In this document: in pieces, positions 1-8,191 of the stretch
Layout: every line of letters starts with the position of its first letter
Numbering within the stretch: position 1 is the stretch's first letter
Assembly (NCBI GenBank): GCA_029880275.1
Contig: JAOUOQ010000008.1
Span: 1-23,078 of the forward strand
Reading direction: 5' to 3'
Length of the DNA: 23,078 bases
DNA from: Candidatus Aminicenantota bacterium
Lineage (GTDB): Bacteria; Acidobacteriota; B3-B38; Guanabaribacteriales; B3-B38
Notes under the pieces: model-generated
Told to the model about the DNA's origin: nothing
The model's database searches: none
The model's input: the letters and a program-made list of their open reading frames with translations, nothing else
Made by a program: the position numbers and the translations under genes

Positions 1-2059
1 TTCTCTTAGCGATAATCTCCATGCCGGTGCGGAGGCTTTTCTTCGCCCGTTTGATAGCTAACAAGCCGACTCCTTTTCCTTTGGCGGGTCTACTAATGAC
101 CCCCTGAGGATATATCTGCTCTCCCTTAAGGGTGATAAAGATAAACTCCGGATATTTTGAGAACAGCTCTACTGCTACATCTAAGTTTTCCACCATTACT
201 GCTCGCTCCAACAGTCTCTCAACGGCATCTTTGAAGGGCTCATTAATGGACACCAACTCTCTAAGGGGGGCGATCACTCCGGGATGGCTGAAAAGGGAAT
301 GCGAGCTAATAAGTGGGGAAGAGCTTTGAGGAAGAGTGAGTTCTTTCACCAGGAAACTTCCTCCTCTCAGCCCCTTGGAGGAGAGGTATTTTACTCCCTG
401 GAGAGCTGTGTGCATATCGGCCACAACCAGGCAGGAGAGCCATGTATCTAAAAAAGCCTCCACTCCCTTTTCGTAGCGAGGGTCAACATTGATATGGTCG
501 GCGACCAATCCAAGGTGGTCAACGAACTGCTCTTTTTCCAACCCCTTGCGGGAGTCAACATGCAGAGCTTCTTGTTTCTCAAGCTCTTCTAAAGTGTGCA
601 ATCGACGGGAGAGCTCCCTTATCTTTGCTTCTCGATTTATCAACCGTCGTTCCTCCCTCACTTGTTCTCTTAGCGTCTCTTCCAGAGTTTGCCTGGTGGA
701 TTTCAGTCTCTTCCGAAATTGCTGAAGCTCCTCTTTTTTACAGTCCAACTCCTTCCTTAGCTCGTTTTTCTTATTTCTGAGGGTTCTGAGCTCTTCAGCT
801 ATCTTATTCTTTGAGGCAGAATTTTCCTTCAGAAAGGAAAGATTCCTACCTTTATTTTCATTAATCTGGTTGAGCAGAGCCTGAAGTTGATTTATATCGC
901 CGGAGATGTGGTAAAGCTTCTTCTTATTATCCTCATCGGAAGCTAATATGCGCTGCCTTTCATTCTTCGACACCTCATACTCTTCAATCAGGGAGGATAA
1001 TTTCTCCTTTTCAGATTTGAGATGGGACTGGTGTTCACTTTTTTGTCGGATGGTTTCTTTCAGGAGCTCATCTTTCTTTTTTGTCTCATCTTCTATAGTT
1101 GACAGCACCGAGTTGCTCTCCTGCAGTTGAGCATGGAGGTTATCTATCTCTGACTGGTAATGGAGTGTATCGCTTCCCAGGGTGGCTTCCTTCAAGCTTT
1201 CTTTATGGAGGCTCTCTCGCAATTGCAAGACTTCGTCTTCCAGTTGTTGAATGTCCTGTCTCTTATTTAAAAGTTCAGAATTAATAAGAGAGAGCTGCGA
1301 GTTTGTTTTTTCTATCTCTCGACTAATGCTGGACACGCTTTTTAGTAAATCCCCTCGGGAATCGGTTTCCCGATGGAACCTTTTTACCAGGATGGCTCCT
1401 TTCATCCTCCACAGTTCATCGCTCAGTCGCTGGTAGCGACGCCCTCTGGCTACCTGACGCTTCAGAGAACTTATCTGATTTTTGACTTCCCCGATTATAT
1501 CGTTGAGGCGAAGGAGGTTCTGGCGAGCATAGGCAAGCTTGTTTTCTGCTAACCGCTTTTTTAATTTATATTTGCTGATGCCTGCCGCTTCTTCGAGAAG
1601 CTTCCTTCTGTCATCAGGATAGGGACTAAGGACAAGCTCTATATCCGACTGGTCGAAAGAGTAATAGGATTTAGCCCCCAACCCGCTGCCCAGCAACTTT
1701 TCTTGAATGTCGCGCAAGAGGCAGGGGGTTCCGTTAAGTCGATATTCTGCTTCGCCTAAACGGAAAAGGCGGCGGGTGATTACCAGGTTCTCATGGTCAT
1801 CGGTGTTCATCTTGAGAACCACCTCAGCCATCCCCAGGGGTTTGCGGTTCTCGCTTCCATTGAAGATCAGGTCTTCCATCTTCTGTACTCTAAGTCGCCT
1901 GGTGCTCTGCTCACCCAATGCCCAGTTTATGGCATCGGCTACATTGCTCTTGCCGCAGCCGTTGGGACCCACTATGGCGGTGATTGAAGAGGGAAAATGT
2001 AAGTCCACTTTTTTAAAAAAGGACTTAAAGCCCCTTAGCTCTATCTTCTCTAACTTCAT
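1..2059 (-). CDS. smc: Chromosome segregation ATPase SMC (partial: N-terminal half to hinge)
   Basis: SMC is the ATP-driven coiled-coil subunit of condensin, which with ScpA/ScpB organises and segregates the chromosome. The frame starts at ATG 2059 and stays open for 686 codons to the left edge, so the C-terminal half is missing. Residues 1-38 are the ATP-binding head (MKLEKIELRGFKSF) with Walker A GPNGCGKS at residues 31-38. The conserved EEAAGISKYK segment follows near residue 155. Residues of about 170-500 are charged heptad-rich coiled coil, and from about 515 onward the hinge begins (GLVADHINVDPRYEKGVEA, then KGLRGGSF). I checked the frame at several points and saw no stop. There is no clear Shine-Dalgarno before the ATG, and the promoter lies about 20-50 bases upstream. 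Family identification is very secure. Confidence 0.96.
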   Translation of the reverse strand, partial: MKLEKIELRGFKSFFKKVDLHFPSSITAIVGPNGCGKSNVADAINWALGEQSTRRLRVQKMEDLIFNGSENRKPLGMAEVVLKMNTDDHENLVITRRLFRLGEAEYRLNGTPCLLRDIQEKLLGSGLGAKSYYSFDQSDIELVLSPYPDDRRKLLEEAAGISKYKLKKRLAENKLAYARQNLLRLNDIIGEVKNQISSLKRQVARGRRYQRLSDELWRMKGAILVKRFHRETDSRGDLLKSVSSISREIEKTNSQLSLINSELLNKRQDIQQLEDEVLQLRESLHKESLKEATLGSDTLHYQSEIDNLHAQLQESNSVLSTIEDETKKKDELLKETIRQKSEHQSHLKSEKEKLSSLIEEYEVSKNERQRILASDEDNKKKLYHISGDINQLQALLNQINENKGRNLSFLKENSASKNKIAEELRTLRNKKNELRKELDCKKEELQQFRKRLKSTRQTLEETLREQVREERRLINREAKIRELSRRLHTLEELEKQEALHVDSRKGLEKEQFVDHLGLVADHINVDPRYEKGVEAFLDTWLSCLVVADMHTALQGVKYLSSKGLRGGSFLVKELTLPQSSSPLISSHSLFSHPGVIAPLRELVSINEPFKDAVERLLERAVMVENLDVAVELFSKYPEFIFITLKGEQIYPQGVISRPAKGKGVGLLAIKRAKKSLRTGMEIIAKR

Positions 2060-2080
2060 TGTCGCATACCATTATGCAGA

Positions 2081-2110
2081 ATAATAGGGTCAAGGACGGA
2101 CAGTTGTCAA
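2081..2110 (-). promoter_or_regulatory. Sigma70-type promoter for smc
   Basis: On the minus strand, TTGACA (2110-2105), an 18-base spacer and TATTAT (2086-2081). Transcription would start near 2074, giving a leader of about 15 bases before the smc ATG, consistent with the missing Shine-Dalgarno. Inferred from consensus match only. Confidence 0.6.
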
Positions 2111-2240
2111 CTTAAATTTCATAAAATCCTACCATATAATATTCAAAAAGTAAAGCAGAAAATACTAAAATAAGTGGTTATTAATATAGATAATACAATA
2201 TATAGTGTAATCCCGCATTTAGTGCTGAGGGCAAATTATC
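2111..2240. other. Divergent AT-rich intergenic region
   Basis: The space between the smc promoter and the tRNA promoter is AT-rich. I see no ORF, tRNA or strong hairpin in it. Confidence 0.5.
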
Positions 2241-2269
2241 TTGACAAACGGGGGGTAATTAATTACACT
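2241..2269 (+). promoter_or_regulatory. Promoter of the tRNA-Thr gene
   Basis: A perfect -35 TTGACA (2241-2246), 17-base spacer and -10 TACACT (2264-2269). Predicted start is near 2276, about 11 bases before the mature tRNA 5' end. The near-consensus hexamers fit a highly expressed stable-RNA gene. Confidence 0.75.
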
Positions 2270-2286
2270 TTAAATAAATCAGGGAG

Positions 2287-2358
2287 GCCGGCGTAGCTCA
2301 GCGGTAGAGCAGCTGATTCGTAATTAGCAGGTCAGGGGTTCAAATCCCCTCGCCGGCT
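2287..2358 (+). tRNA. tRNA-Thr, anticodon CGT
   Basis: A full cloverleaf can be folded by eye. The acceptor GCCGGCG pairs perfectly with CGCCGGC; the D arm is GCTC/GAGC with loop AGCGGTA; the anticodon stem GCTGA/TTAGC (one G-U) encloses loop TTCGTAA; the T arm AGGGG/CCCCT has loop TTCAAAT. The anticodon CGT at positions 34-36 reads ACG (threonine). The discriminator base is T at 2358. The 3' CCA is not encoded (CTC follows), so a CCA-adding enzyme is needed. A short T-rich stretch after it could end transcription. Confidence 0.95.
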
Positions 2359-2529
2359 CTTTTATTTTCAACAACTTCGCAAAGCGCCTTACTTGGTGGT
2401 TTTACATCTGATATTAGAAATTTATCTATATGAAAAAAGAGGCGGCTGTTTCTTTAATTCTTTTGACCAACCGTCCCTTATTAGGAGAACCAGCTTTCCC
2501 AACAGAGAAAAGAGTTATCGTCTATAATT

Positions 2530-3729
2530 TTACTTTGCCGTCTTGGAATATACTGCTTTCAGAGCCTCGCCTATGATGTCGGAACAGCTCTGCAGATGAG
2601 CACGAGTCATCAGGTCAGCATTGGGATATCTGCTCAGGTAATCCTTGATGCCTTTGTCCAGTTCCTTGAGCTGATAGCGGCAGACAGCAATCACATCGTG
2701 GGAGGTGGCGGGGGGAGGATTCAATACGAAATTGGTAACTTTATTCAGGTATTCCCTCTGGAGAATTCTGCGATAATTTCCTATGGGCTTTCCCTCTTTC
2801 AACTCCTGCCAAATGGCGGAATAGAGCTCGCTGAGGTAATCGCTCAGGATTAATTTCTCCCCTTCGGTTCTGCTCTCGTTATCCTGAATCCGCTAAAGCC
2901 TCATGGGATCGTAAAGCATAGAAAGGATGCGCTGATAGAACATCTGCAGATAAGAAGAAATAGAGAAGTCGAGTCTGAATCTTCCTTCGTTTATGGCTCT
3001 AATTAACTCATCCAGGTAGAGAAATTCAAAGAAGCGTTCAATCTGCAGCTTCTGGATGAACACCGGGTCAAAGGCGAAAGCATCGGAACTCAGGAGGTGA
3101 GCCTTGATAATATCAAAAGCGTGCCTCTGTTTTTCGTATTCAACTACTTTAAAGGGAAGAGCCTTGCCCAGGTCTCCCACATGAACCCGTGTGTGGTAGA
3201 TGCCCCCAATCCACTTTACCTATCGGCTCATAGCTCGGAAATACCTGAGCAGGCTGGTTTCGAAGGCTCGCCGCAAATAGACATAGCTTTTTCCTTCAAA
3301 TAGTGCTCGATCCTCAAACTGCTGCCACAGGTCTTTGATGTGGTTCACTTCCTGCTCGGAAAAGGCAAGGGGGTCATCACCGAGGTCATAGGTGACGCAC
3401 ATGGGGTCGATGCTGGTAGAAAATCTTCCGTAATCATAAACGTCGTGGTCGGTTCCGTAGATTAACTCCGGTTCGGTTGAGCGAGAGGCTATCTTATTGA
3501 GCACCGGCAGCTCATCCTCAGGGGTATCCCCCTCTATGGGGGTGTAGCCATATTCTATCGCCCAGTAATCCCAGCCGCCAATGGTCTTCTGGTAGTAGTC
3601 CCCTTGCTTTACTCCCTTAGGAGCTACATTGGAAGGGAGATATTCCATAATGGAGTTTCCGATAGACTCCTTAGCGGTAACCTTGGTGTTGTGGAGGTCC
3701 TGGAGGGCGATGGTGGTGGAACTGAATGG
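2530..3729 (-). pseudogene. Remnant of a zinc-dependent metalloprotease (DUF4953/DUF5117-type), C-terminal part only
   Basis: Read continuously in one minus-strand frame, about 399 codons match the C-terminal part of the large exported zinc metalloproteases of this type. The run includes ALQDLHNTKVTAKESIGNSI, then MEYLPSNVAPKG, QGDYYQKTIGGWDYWAIEYG, a YGTDHD segment, DLGDDPLAF and GDLGKALPFKVV. Family members are several hundred residues longer at the N-terminus and carry HExxH just before the point where this copy begins, so the catalytic part is absent. Two in-frame TAG codons interrupt it (3222-3220 after FRAMSR; 2895-2893 after YDPMRL), but homology-like sequence continues in the same frame on both sides, to TAA at 2530. 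Upstream it abuts PadR coding sequence near 3716-3730, with no start codon or ribosome binding site of its own. I read it as a decayed gene produced by a deletion that fused it to padR. Family assignment is from memory of motifs, without alignment. Confidence 0.75.
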
Positions 3730-3993
3730 CTTCTTTTAACGATTGCTTGCATTCTGGCGTCAGATCGAAATAGGTCTTCCGGCGTCCTCCCTTTTTCGGA
3801 GTGGGGTCGCCCAGCCGTTTTCGGACAAATCCCTTGAAGTCCAGCTGCCTCAAAAGCCCGTCGAGGGTGCCGTAGGTGTAATTCTTGCCGGAATCATCTC
3901 GATCTGTTTGCGAATCGTGACGCCGTACGCATCTTGACCGATGCGCCAAATCGCAAGCAGAACGATTTCTTCGGCTTTGCTTAGCTCTTGCAT
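3671..3993 (-). pseudogene. PadR-family transcriptional regulator, frameshifted and 3'-truncated
   Basis: PadR proteins are winged-helix repressors that often control neighbouring transporter genes. Translation from ATG 3993, with AGAGGT four bases upstream, gives MQELSKAEEIVLLAIWRIGQ, then DAYGVTIRKQIE, the expected N-terminal winged helix. At about 3898 a one-base deletion shifts the frame; the expected continuation, DDSGKNYTYGTLDGLLRQLD and then FVRKRLGDPTPKKGGRRKTY, resumes in the neighbouring frame. After SLKEAIQF (about 3727) the sequence becomes metalloprotease, and the PadR frame reads a Pro/His-rich tail of the wrong frame to a stop at 3671. The C-terminal dimerisation helix is therefore probably missing. 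A short inverted repeat just upstream could be its old operator. One sequencing error could explain the frameshift, but not the truncation. Confidence 0.8.
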
Positions 3994-4006
3994 TCGGACC
4001 TCTGTG

Positions 4007-4037
4007 GTATATTTTTGCGTTTCACAAATAAATATAC
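4007..4037. promoter_or_regulatory. Inverted repeat upstream of padR, possible operator
   Basis: Perfect 8-base arms GTATATTT (4007-4014) and AAATATAC (4030-4037) separated by 15 bases, lying 14-44 bases upstream of the padR ATG at 3993. PadR-family repressors commonly bind AT-rich dyads in their own promoters, so autoregulation is a fair guess. AT-rich arms can arise by chance. Confidence 0.4.
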
Positions 4038-4072
4038 GTAAGGTTATCTAAAAGGTTTTCAGAAAAATAATA

Positions 4073-5893
4073 TTATGATGAACTGCTTTTATAGTGAAAG
4101 CGTTCGCCATAATCCTTCGTAAAGCCTAATTTTAGTCCTGTATACTTTTTCATAAACTCTTGTTCGGCTTGCAGTGTAAAACGAATCTGCCCGATAGGAT
4201 TCAGGAAAACCGCTTTTGGTTTGAACTTGGATATTGCCTGATCAACAAGAGTCGTATCGTTCCCCTCGGGTCGCATTTGAAGGAAAGCCAAATCGCAATC
4301 CTGAAATTGCTTCTCTAAAAAATCAAGACTTTCGGAATACTCATCCATTTTCGCAGAAGGAAATCCTGCATAGAAAATGGTCACGCCATCCACTTTGATG
4401 AAATAAGACAGCCATCCCATCCCGTCTTTATTGTGTTCTTCTGAATAGGCAATATCGACATCCTGGACACGAATATTCCCCTTACCGCTCATGTAAATCT
4501 CATTGGTGTTTCCCTGAATAGCGTCACCCTTGTAATGAATGTATGTGATGTTCTCAAATGAATCCTCCATTCCATGGATAAACGCCTTCTCGTTCGCCTG
4601 GGCATGATAGGCTGTATAAATTGCCAGAATATTCTGTTCAGCTATTTCATCCGCTGAAATAAAACCATTGGCCAGCAAGGGCTGATCGGGCTTTCGGCTG
4701 TGTTCTTCGTAGTCAAAAACGAGGAGATGGTTTTTTGTTTTGACAGCCCATCCTCTGGTGGCTAATTTCCAGATGTATGCTTCCCCAGACTTCATTCCTT
4801 CCTTGAGATACCGGAAATTACCGTAATTTTCTTCGATTTCCTCAGCTTTTGCACCGGCTGCTGTCAAAAGTCCAGCCACAGACTTGTTTCCGTGTTTCGC
4901 CGCATACTGAAGAGCGGTCTTCCCATAAACGTCTTTAGTCCTGACATCAATACCATGACGAATGAGAAGGTCAGCGATAATCCCGTATCCTTTGATGGCT
5001 GCAATATGCAGCAAGGTTCTGTTGGTCTCTTTTTCAAGAACCTGGACATCTGCACCCTTTTCCAGCATCAATTTAACGGCTTTACTGAATCCTTTTTGAA
5101 CTGCCGTGAGTAGCGGCGTGTCTCCGGTTAACGCCTTTGTGTTGCCATCCGCGCCACTCTCCAAAAGCAGAACCGCAACAGCCTCGGCTTCCCTGTTTCC
5201 ACCTAATAACCCCAGTTGAAGGGGTGTGTTTCCAAAGCGGCCTTTTGTATTCAGCTCGGCTCCTTCTTCAATAAGAAGTCTGGCCGCATCGAGCCACCCG
5301 GAGAGAGCTGCCTGATGCAGAGGTGACCAGCCGCGTGCATGAGAAGTCGTATTTATGTCCGCTCCGGCATCGATGATGGATTTCATGACTTCTGTGTTAC
5401 CGCTATACGCCCCCCGATGAAGCGGAGTACCCATATTTCCTTTTCTGTTCACATCGGCTCCTTCGGCAATCAACAGGTCAACCATTTCCTTATGGGCAGA
5501 TTCCGCTGCAGAATGCAAAGGAGTATATGAAGACGTTTCATACCCGTTCACATCAGCTCCTCTTTCAAGGAGAAGTTTTGCTAACTGTATATAATTTTCA
5601 CTAGCTGCGTAGTGTAAGGGAGTCCTGTCCCATTGATTTCTGGCATTCACATCCGCTCCTTTATCGATTAAATAAGCGACTACTGGAAGGTGACCATTCG
5701 ATGCGGCGATGTGCAACGGAGTGCTCTTCCTCTCATTGAGAGCATGTATCAATTCCGGATTCTGTGCGATAAGTTTTTTAACTTCACCAAAATCTCCTTT
5801 TGCTGCTGCGGTATGAATGTCTTGGGCATTGGCTGTTAAAGAGAAAATAAATCCGATCAATAGAAAAGCGAATGATTTTTTTGAAAAATACAT
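4073..5893 (-). CDS. Exported ankyrin-repeat protein with degenerate metallo-beta-lactamase-like C-terminal domain
   Basis: The start is placed at ATG 5893 because AGGAGG lies five bases upstream; an adjacent in-frame ATG at 5896 and a longer start at 5929 are less well placed. A signal peptide (MYFSKKSFAFLLIGFIFSL, probable cleavage after ANA) sends it across the membrane. Ten ankyrin repeats follow, to about residue 365 (TPLHIAASNGH, GADVNARN and similar), an elongated protein-binding scaffold. The last 240 or so residues resemble UlaG/MBL-fold proteins in architecture (NGFISADEIAEQN, DGVTIFYAGFPSAKMDE). However, the HxHxDH metal motif expected after the strand ILAIYTAY is replaced by YHAQANEK, and the usual GD of the later metal site reads GF. 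It is therefore probably not a metal hydrolase and may bind a ligand or partner. The gene ends with TAA and stands alone. Ankyrin part certain; MBL relation moderately likely. Confidence 0.85.
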   Translation of the reverse strand: MYFSKKSFAFLLIGFIFSLTANAQDIHTAAAKGDFGEVKKLIAQNPELIHALNERKSTPLHIAASNGHLPVVAYLIDKGADVNARNQWDRTPLHYAASENYIQLAKLLLERGADVNGYETSSYTPLHSAAESAHKEMVDLLIAEGADVNRKGNMGTPLHRGAYSGNTEVMKSIIDAGADINTTSHARGWSPLHQAALSGWLDAARLLIEEGAELNTKGRFGNTPLQLGLLGGNREAEAVAVLLLESGADGNTKALTGDTPLLTAVQKGFSKAVKLMLEKGADVQVLEKETNRTLLHIAAIKGYGIIADLLIRHGIDVRTKDVYGKTALQYAAKHGNKSVAGLLTAAGAKAEEIEENYGNFRYLKEGMKSGEAYIWKLATRGWAVKTKNHLLVFDYEEHSRKPDQPLLANGFISADEIAEQNILAIYTAYHAQANEKAFIHGMEDSFENITYIHYKGDAIQGNTNEIYMSGKGNIRVQDVDIAYSEEHNKDGMGWLSYFIKVDGVTIFYAGFPSAKMDEYSESLDFLEKQFQDCDLAFLQMRPEGNDTTLVDQAISKFKPKAVFLNPIGQIRFTLQAEQEFMKKYTGLKLGFTKDYGERFHYKSSSS

Positions 5894-6028
5894 CATTCCC
5901 TCCTTAGGTGATGAATACTTATGTTTCAAATTTTTCTGCTTAAGATGTTCATTAACTTTAGGCTATCTGTTTGGCGAGGTGATGAACACATTGCCGAGCA
6001 AGATATTGTTGACTCATAATAGCGCATT

Positions 6029-6940
6029 TTATTGTTTAATCCCTTGCGGTTTTAATTTTTCAATGATTTTTGCATCCACCCAGTAAATATCGCCCTTATT
6101 TGTATAGAATAGATATTTCCCATCAGGTGAGACCATAGCCACGCCTCCCTCTCCTGTGTATCTTTTCATCGAAACAGGCTGGCTCCACTCATTCATATCA
6201 TTCCTGAATGATACATACAACCCTGGCCCCTCATTCCCAGCAAATGAATCAAAGATCAAGTAGCTTTCATCGGGAGCAACATAGGGATGAGCTTCACTAC
6301 CTGTATTTATGGGTGCGCTCAACTTTTCGAAGTCTGAATATTTACCATTGATCAGCCTAGCTTTTAAAATACCGCCACGTTTCTCAGCATCGGTTGTGTA
6401 CACTGTACCCTCATGAGTAAAGGAAAAATACAAAGATTTTCCTGGATTGAATGGCGGGCCTAAATGCTTAGCTTGGTCCCATTTTTTATTTCTTTTTTCT
6501 GACATCCAGATGTCTGCTGTCATCTCATCACTTCCGGGTACAGGTCTGAACGAAACAAAATAAACTTTTATACCGTCAGGAGAGATACAAGGTTCCATAT
6601 CAGAGTATTGTCCAGAAAACGGTGCAACAATAGGTTCTCTCCACCCATCTTCATCTTCGTAGATGTACATGATTTTTTGAACACGCTCTTTTTTCTTCAT
6701 TCTTGTGAAGAATATTTCTTTACCGTCTGGTGAGAAACATATCCCATATTCATGATCCTGAGTAGAGACAATGCCTTTAGCAAAGACCTCCGGCGTCATC
6801 CCCGGTGGTTTCTGGCCGAGATATTTTCCTGTTAGAACCGGAAACTCAGCCGTTTTTTGCTGCGGATAAATTGATTTATTTATGCCATCGCTTAATAAAG
6901 TTATTATTATCAAAAAAAATGCAATATACTTCCACTTCAT
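6029..6940 (-). CDS. Exported PD40/TolB-like beta-propeller protein
   Basis: This 303-residue protein begins with a lysine-bearing hydrophobic segment (MKWKYIAFFLIIITLL) that should act as a signal peptide or membrane anchor. The rest is made of PD40 propeller blades recognisable by repeated FSPDGKEIFFTR, ISPDGIKVYFVS, VAPDESYLIFDS and VSPDGKYLFYTN motifs. PD40 blades form TolB-like propellers that bind proteins or glycans; no catalytic motif is visible. A strong AAGGAGG lies seven bases before the ATG. It is the intact member of a tandem pair: the gene directly upstream (6989-7606) has parallel motifs and the same C-terminal YWV-A--LEELKP ending. Function beyond extracytoplasmic binding is unknown. 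Confidence 0.8.
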   Translation of the reverse strand: MKWKYIAFFLIIITLLSDGINKSIYPQQKTAEFPVLTGKYLGQKPPGMTPEVFAKGIVSTQDHEYGICFSPDGKEIFFTRMKKKERVQKIMYIYEDEDGWREPIVAPFSGQYSDMEPCISPDGIKVYFVSFRPVPGSDEMTADIWMSEKRNKKWDQAKHLGPPFNPGKSLYFSFTHEGTVYTTDAEKRGGILKARLINGKYSDFEKLSAPINTGSEAHPYVAPDESYLIFDSFAGNEGPGLYVSFRNDMNEWSQPVSMKRYTGEGGVAMVSPDGKYLFYTNKGDIYWVDAKIIEKLKPQGIKQ

Positions 6941-6988
6941 TTAAGGCCTCCTTTAGTTATTAATTCCATCTGATACCTCTGATTTATC

Positions 6989-7606
6989 TTACTTCATGTA
7001 TTTAGGTTTCAATTCTTCAAGGAATTGAGCGTTTACCCAGTAGATATTTCCATAAAAGTGTTCCATGCTCTCATTGTTCAAGCTTGAAGGTCTATTGCTT
7101 TTGAAGAATAAATATTTACAGTCTCTTGAAACAAATGGAAAGCTTTCACTGTATCTTGTATTGATTTTCTCACCAAGATTTTGAGGTTTTCCCCAGGTTT
7201 CATTCTCATTCCGGAAAGTAACGTAAAGATCCATCATCCCGTATCCGGTTTGATCTGTCTATGACATGAAAATGATATAGGTTTCATCCGGTGAAACAAC
7301 TGGATAACCTAATCTCCGGTTTCCAATTACATGAATATCAAGTTTTTCGGGTTCTGAATATTTCCCATTAACATATTCTGATCGATACATCCTATTTTTA
7401 CTTCCAAACATCGTCGTAAAATACAGAGTTCCGTTTTTGGTAACAGAGACGCCATCCTGGCGTTTTTGAAAATTAATCAATGGTCCAAGATTTTTTGGCT
7501 CTGACCATCCAGTTGATGTTTTATCAATTTCCATTTTATATTTTTTATGGAAATTATAACGCCATATTTGCTCCTTTTTTGGCATTTGCCGTGCCAAAAT
7601 ATCATT
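6989..7606 (-). pseudogene. Degraded tandem paralogue of the PD40 propeller gene
   Basis: Two consecutive pieces in one frame (7606-7262 and 7258-6989) match the second half of the neighbouring 303-residue PD40 protein: TGWSEPKNLGP, KNGTLYFTTM, VSPDETYIIFMS, then MDLYVTFRNENETWGKP and the shared ending YWVNAQFLEELKP. They are separated only by an in-frame TAG at 7261-7259; blade sequence resumes immediately after it. The N-terminal part, including any signal peptide and roughly 140 residues, is absent. Upstream the frame meets another TAG and then AT-rich DNA with no blade motif. A TTG at 7597 could start translation but has no convincing ribosome binding site. Most simply this is a truncated duplicate; readthrough seems less likely. 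Confidence 0.75.
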
Positions 7607-7624
7607 TTTTTTCTATCTTGTCAA
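7596..7624 (-). promoter_or_regulatory. Possible promoter at the head of the degraded PD40 gene
   Basis: Minus-strand TTGACA (7624-7619), 17-base spacer and TATTTT (7601-7596). The region is AT-rich, so a chance match is quite possible. Confidence 0.3.
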
Positions 7625-8191
7625 GCAAAGAAGTTTTTTATATACCTCAAACTTCCCCCTCCATATTTAATTAGCTTTATATTAATGGGATAGCAAGACT
7701 GAATCCCATTTATTCACATTTCTCATTGTATTATAGAGAATATCTAAATCTAACCGTAATGAATTGCAAAAATAGACAGAAATAATGGCGTGGAATGTAA
7801 TATTTAATGTCCTTTGCTAGAATTGAATAATGGAGTGAAATAAGTAATCAACCGACATATGATTAAAGTCTAATTAATCAGTTCGGGTGCATTGATCAGC
7901 TTAGTACGACTAGGTTATCTCACTCACTTATGCCCTGAAGAGTTAGAGGTGCCGTTTGTGTGATAATTAATAAAATTAAGCACTTAACGCGACCCGGGTT
8001 CAGCGGCACGGCCAGCCAAGTCGTTGCTGAAGATGGAATTAGAAACCAAAAGAGTGACAAAACTTTACCAGTTAAATTAAATGGTCGAGAAACAATAGAA
8101 TAGCTTACCGTCTATCAAGCTTAAAAGTGAAACCAAAGACTTAAGGCGACGTCCGGGTGCAAATTTTCTGTCGTCAGAAAACCGCAGGTTC
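7625..8191. other. Non-coding stretch of about 570 bases
   Basis: No coding frame longer than a few dozen codons is convincing on either strand. The left part is very AT-rich. Around 7980-8030 there is a more GC-rich patch (GACCCGGGTTCAGCGGCACG) unlike its surroundings, which may be a scrap of a lost gene. Apart from one hairpin at 7684-7710 I see no RNA gene, insertion-sequence end or repeat array. Confidence 0.5.
7684..7710. repeat. Perfect 8-base inverted repeat (hairpin)
   Basis: AATGGGAT (7684-7691) and ATCCCATT (7703-7710) pair perfectly around an 11-base loop. Neither side has a strong T tract, so it is not a typical terminator. Its role is unknown. Confidence 0.5.

Noticed and set aside
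132..2084. Several plus-strand ORFs of 60-125 codons across the left end
   Set aside because: They are antisense to smc, whose frame is open throughout with clear Walker A, coiled-coil and hinge sequence. The plus-strand translations are low-complexity Ser/Arg-rich shadows.
2530..3648. Three separate small protein genes on the minus strand
   Set aside because: All three lie in one reading frame, separated only by TAG codons, and together match one protease C-terminus, so they are pieces of a single decayed gene.
7625..8191. Possible insertion-sequence or integrase remnant
   Set aside because: I looked for terminal inverted repeats, duplicated target sites and transposase motifs and saw none; only a single 8-base hairpin and a GC-richer patch.
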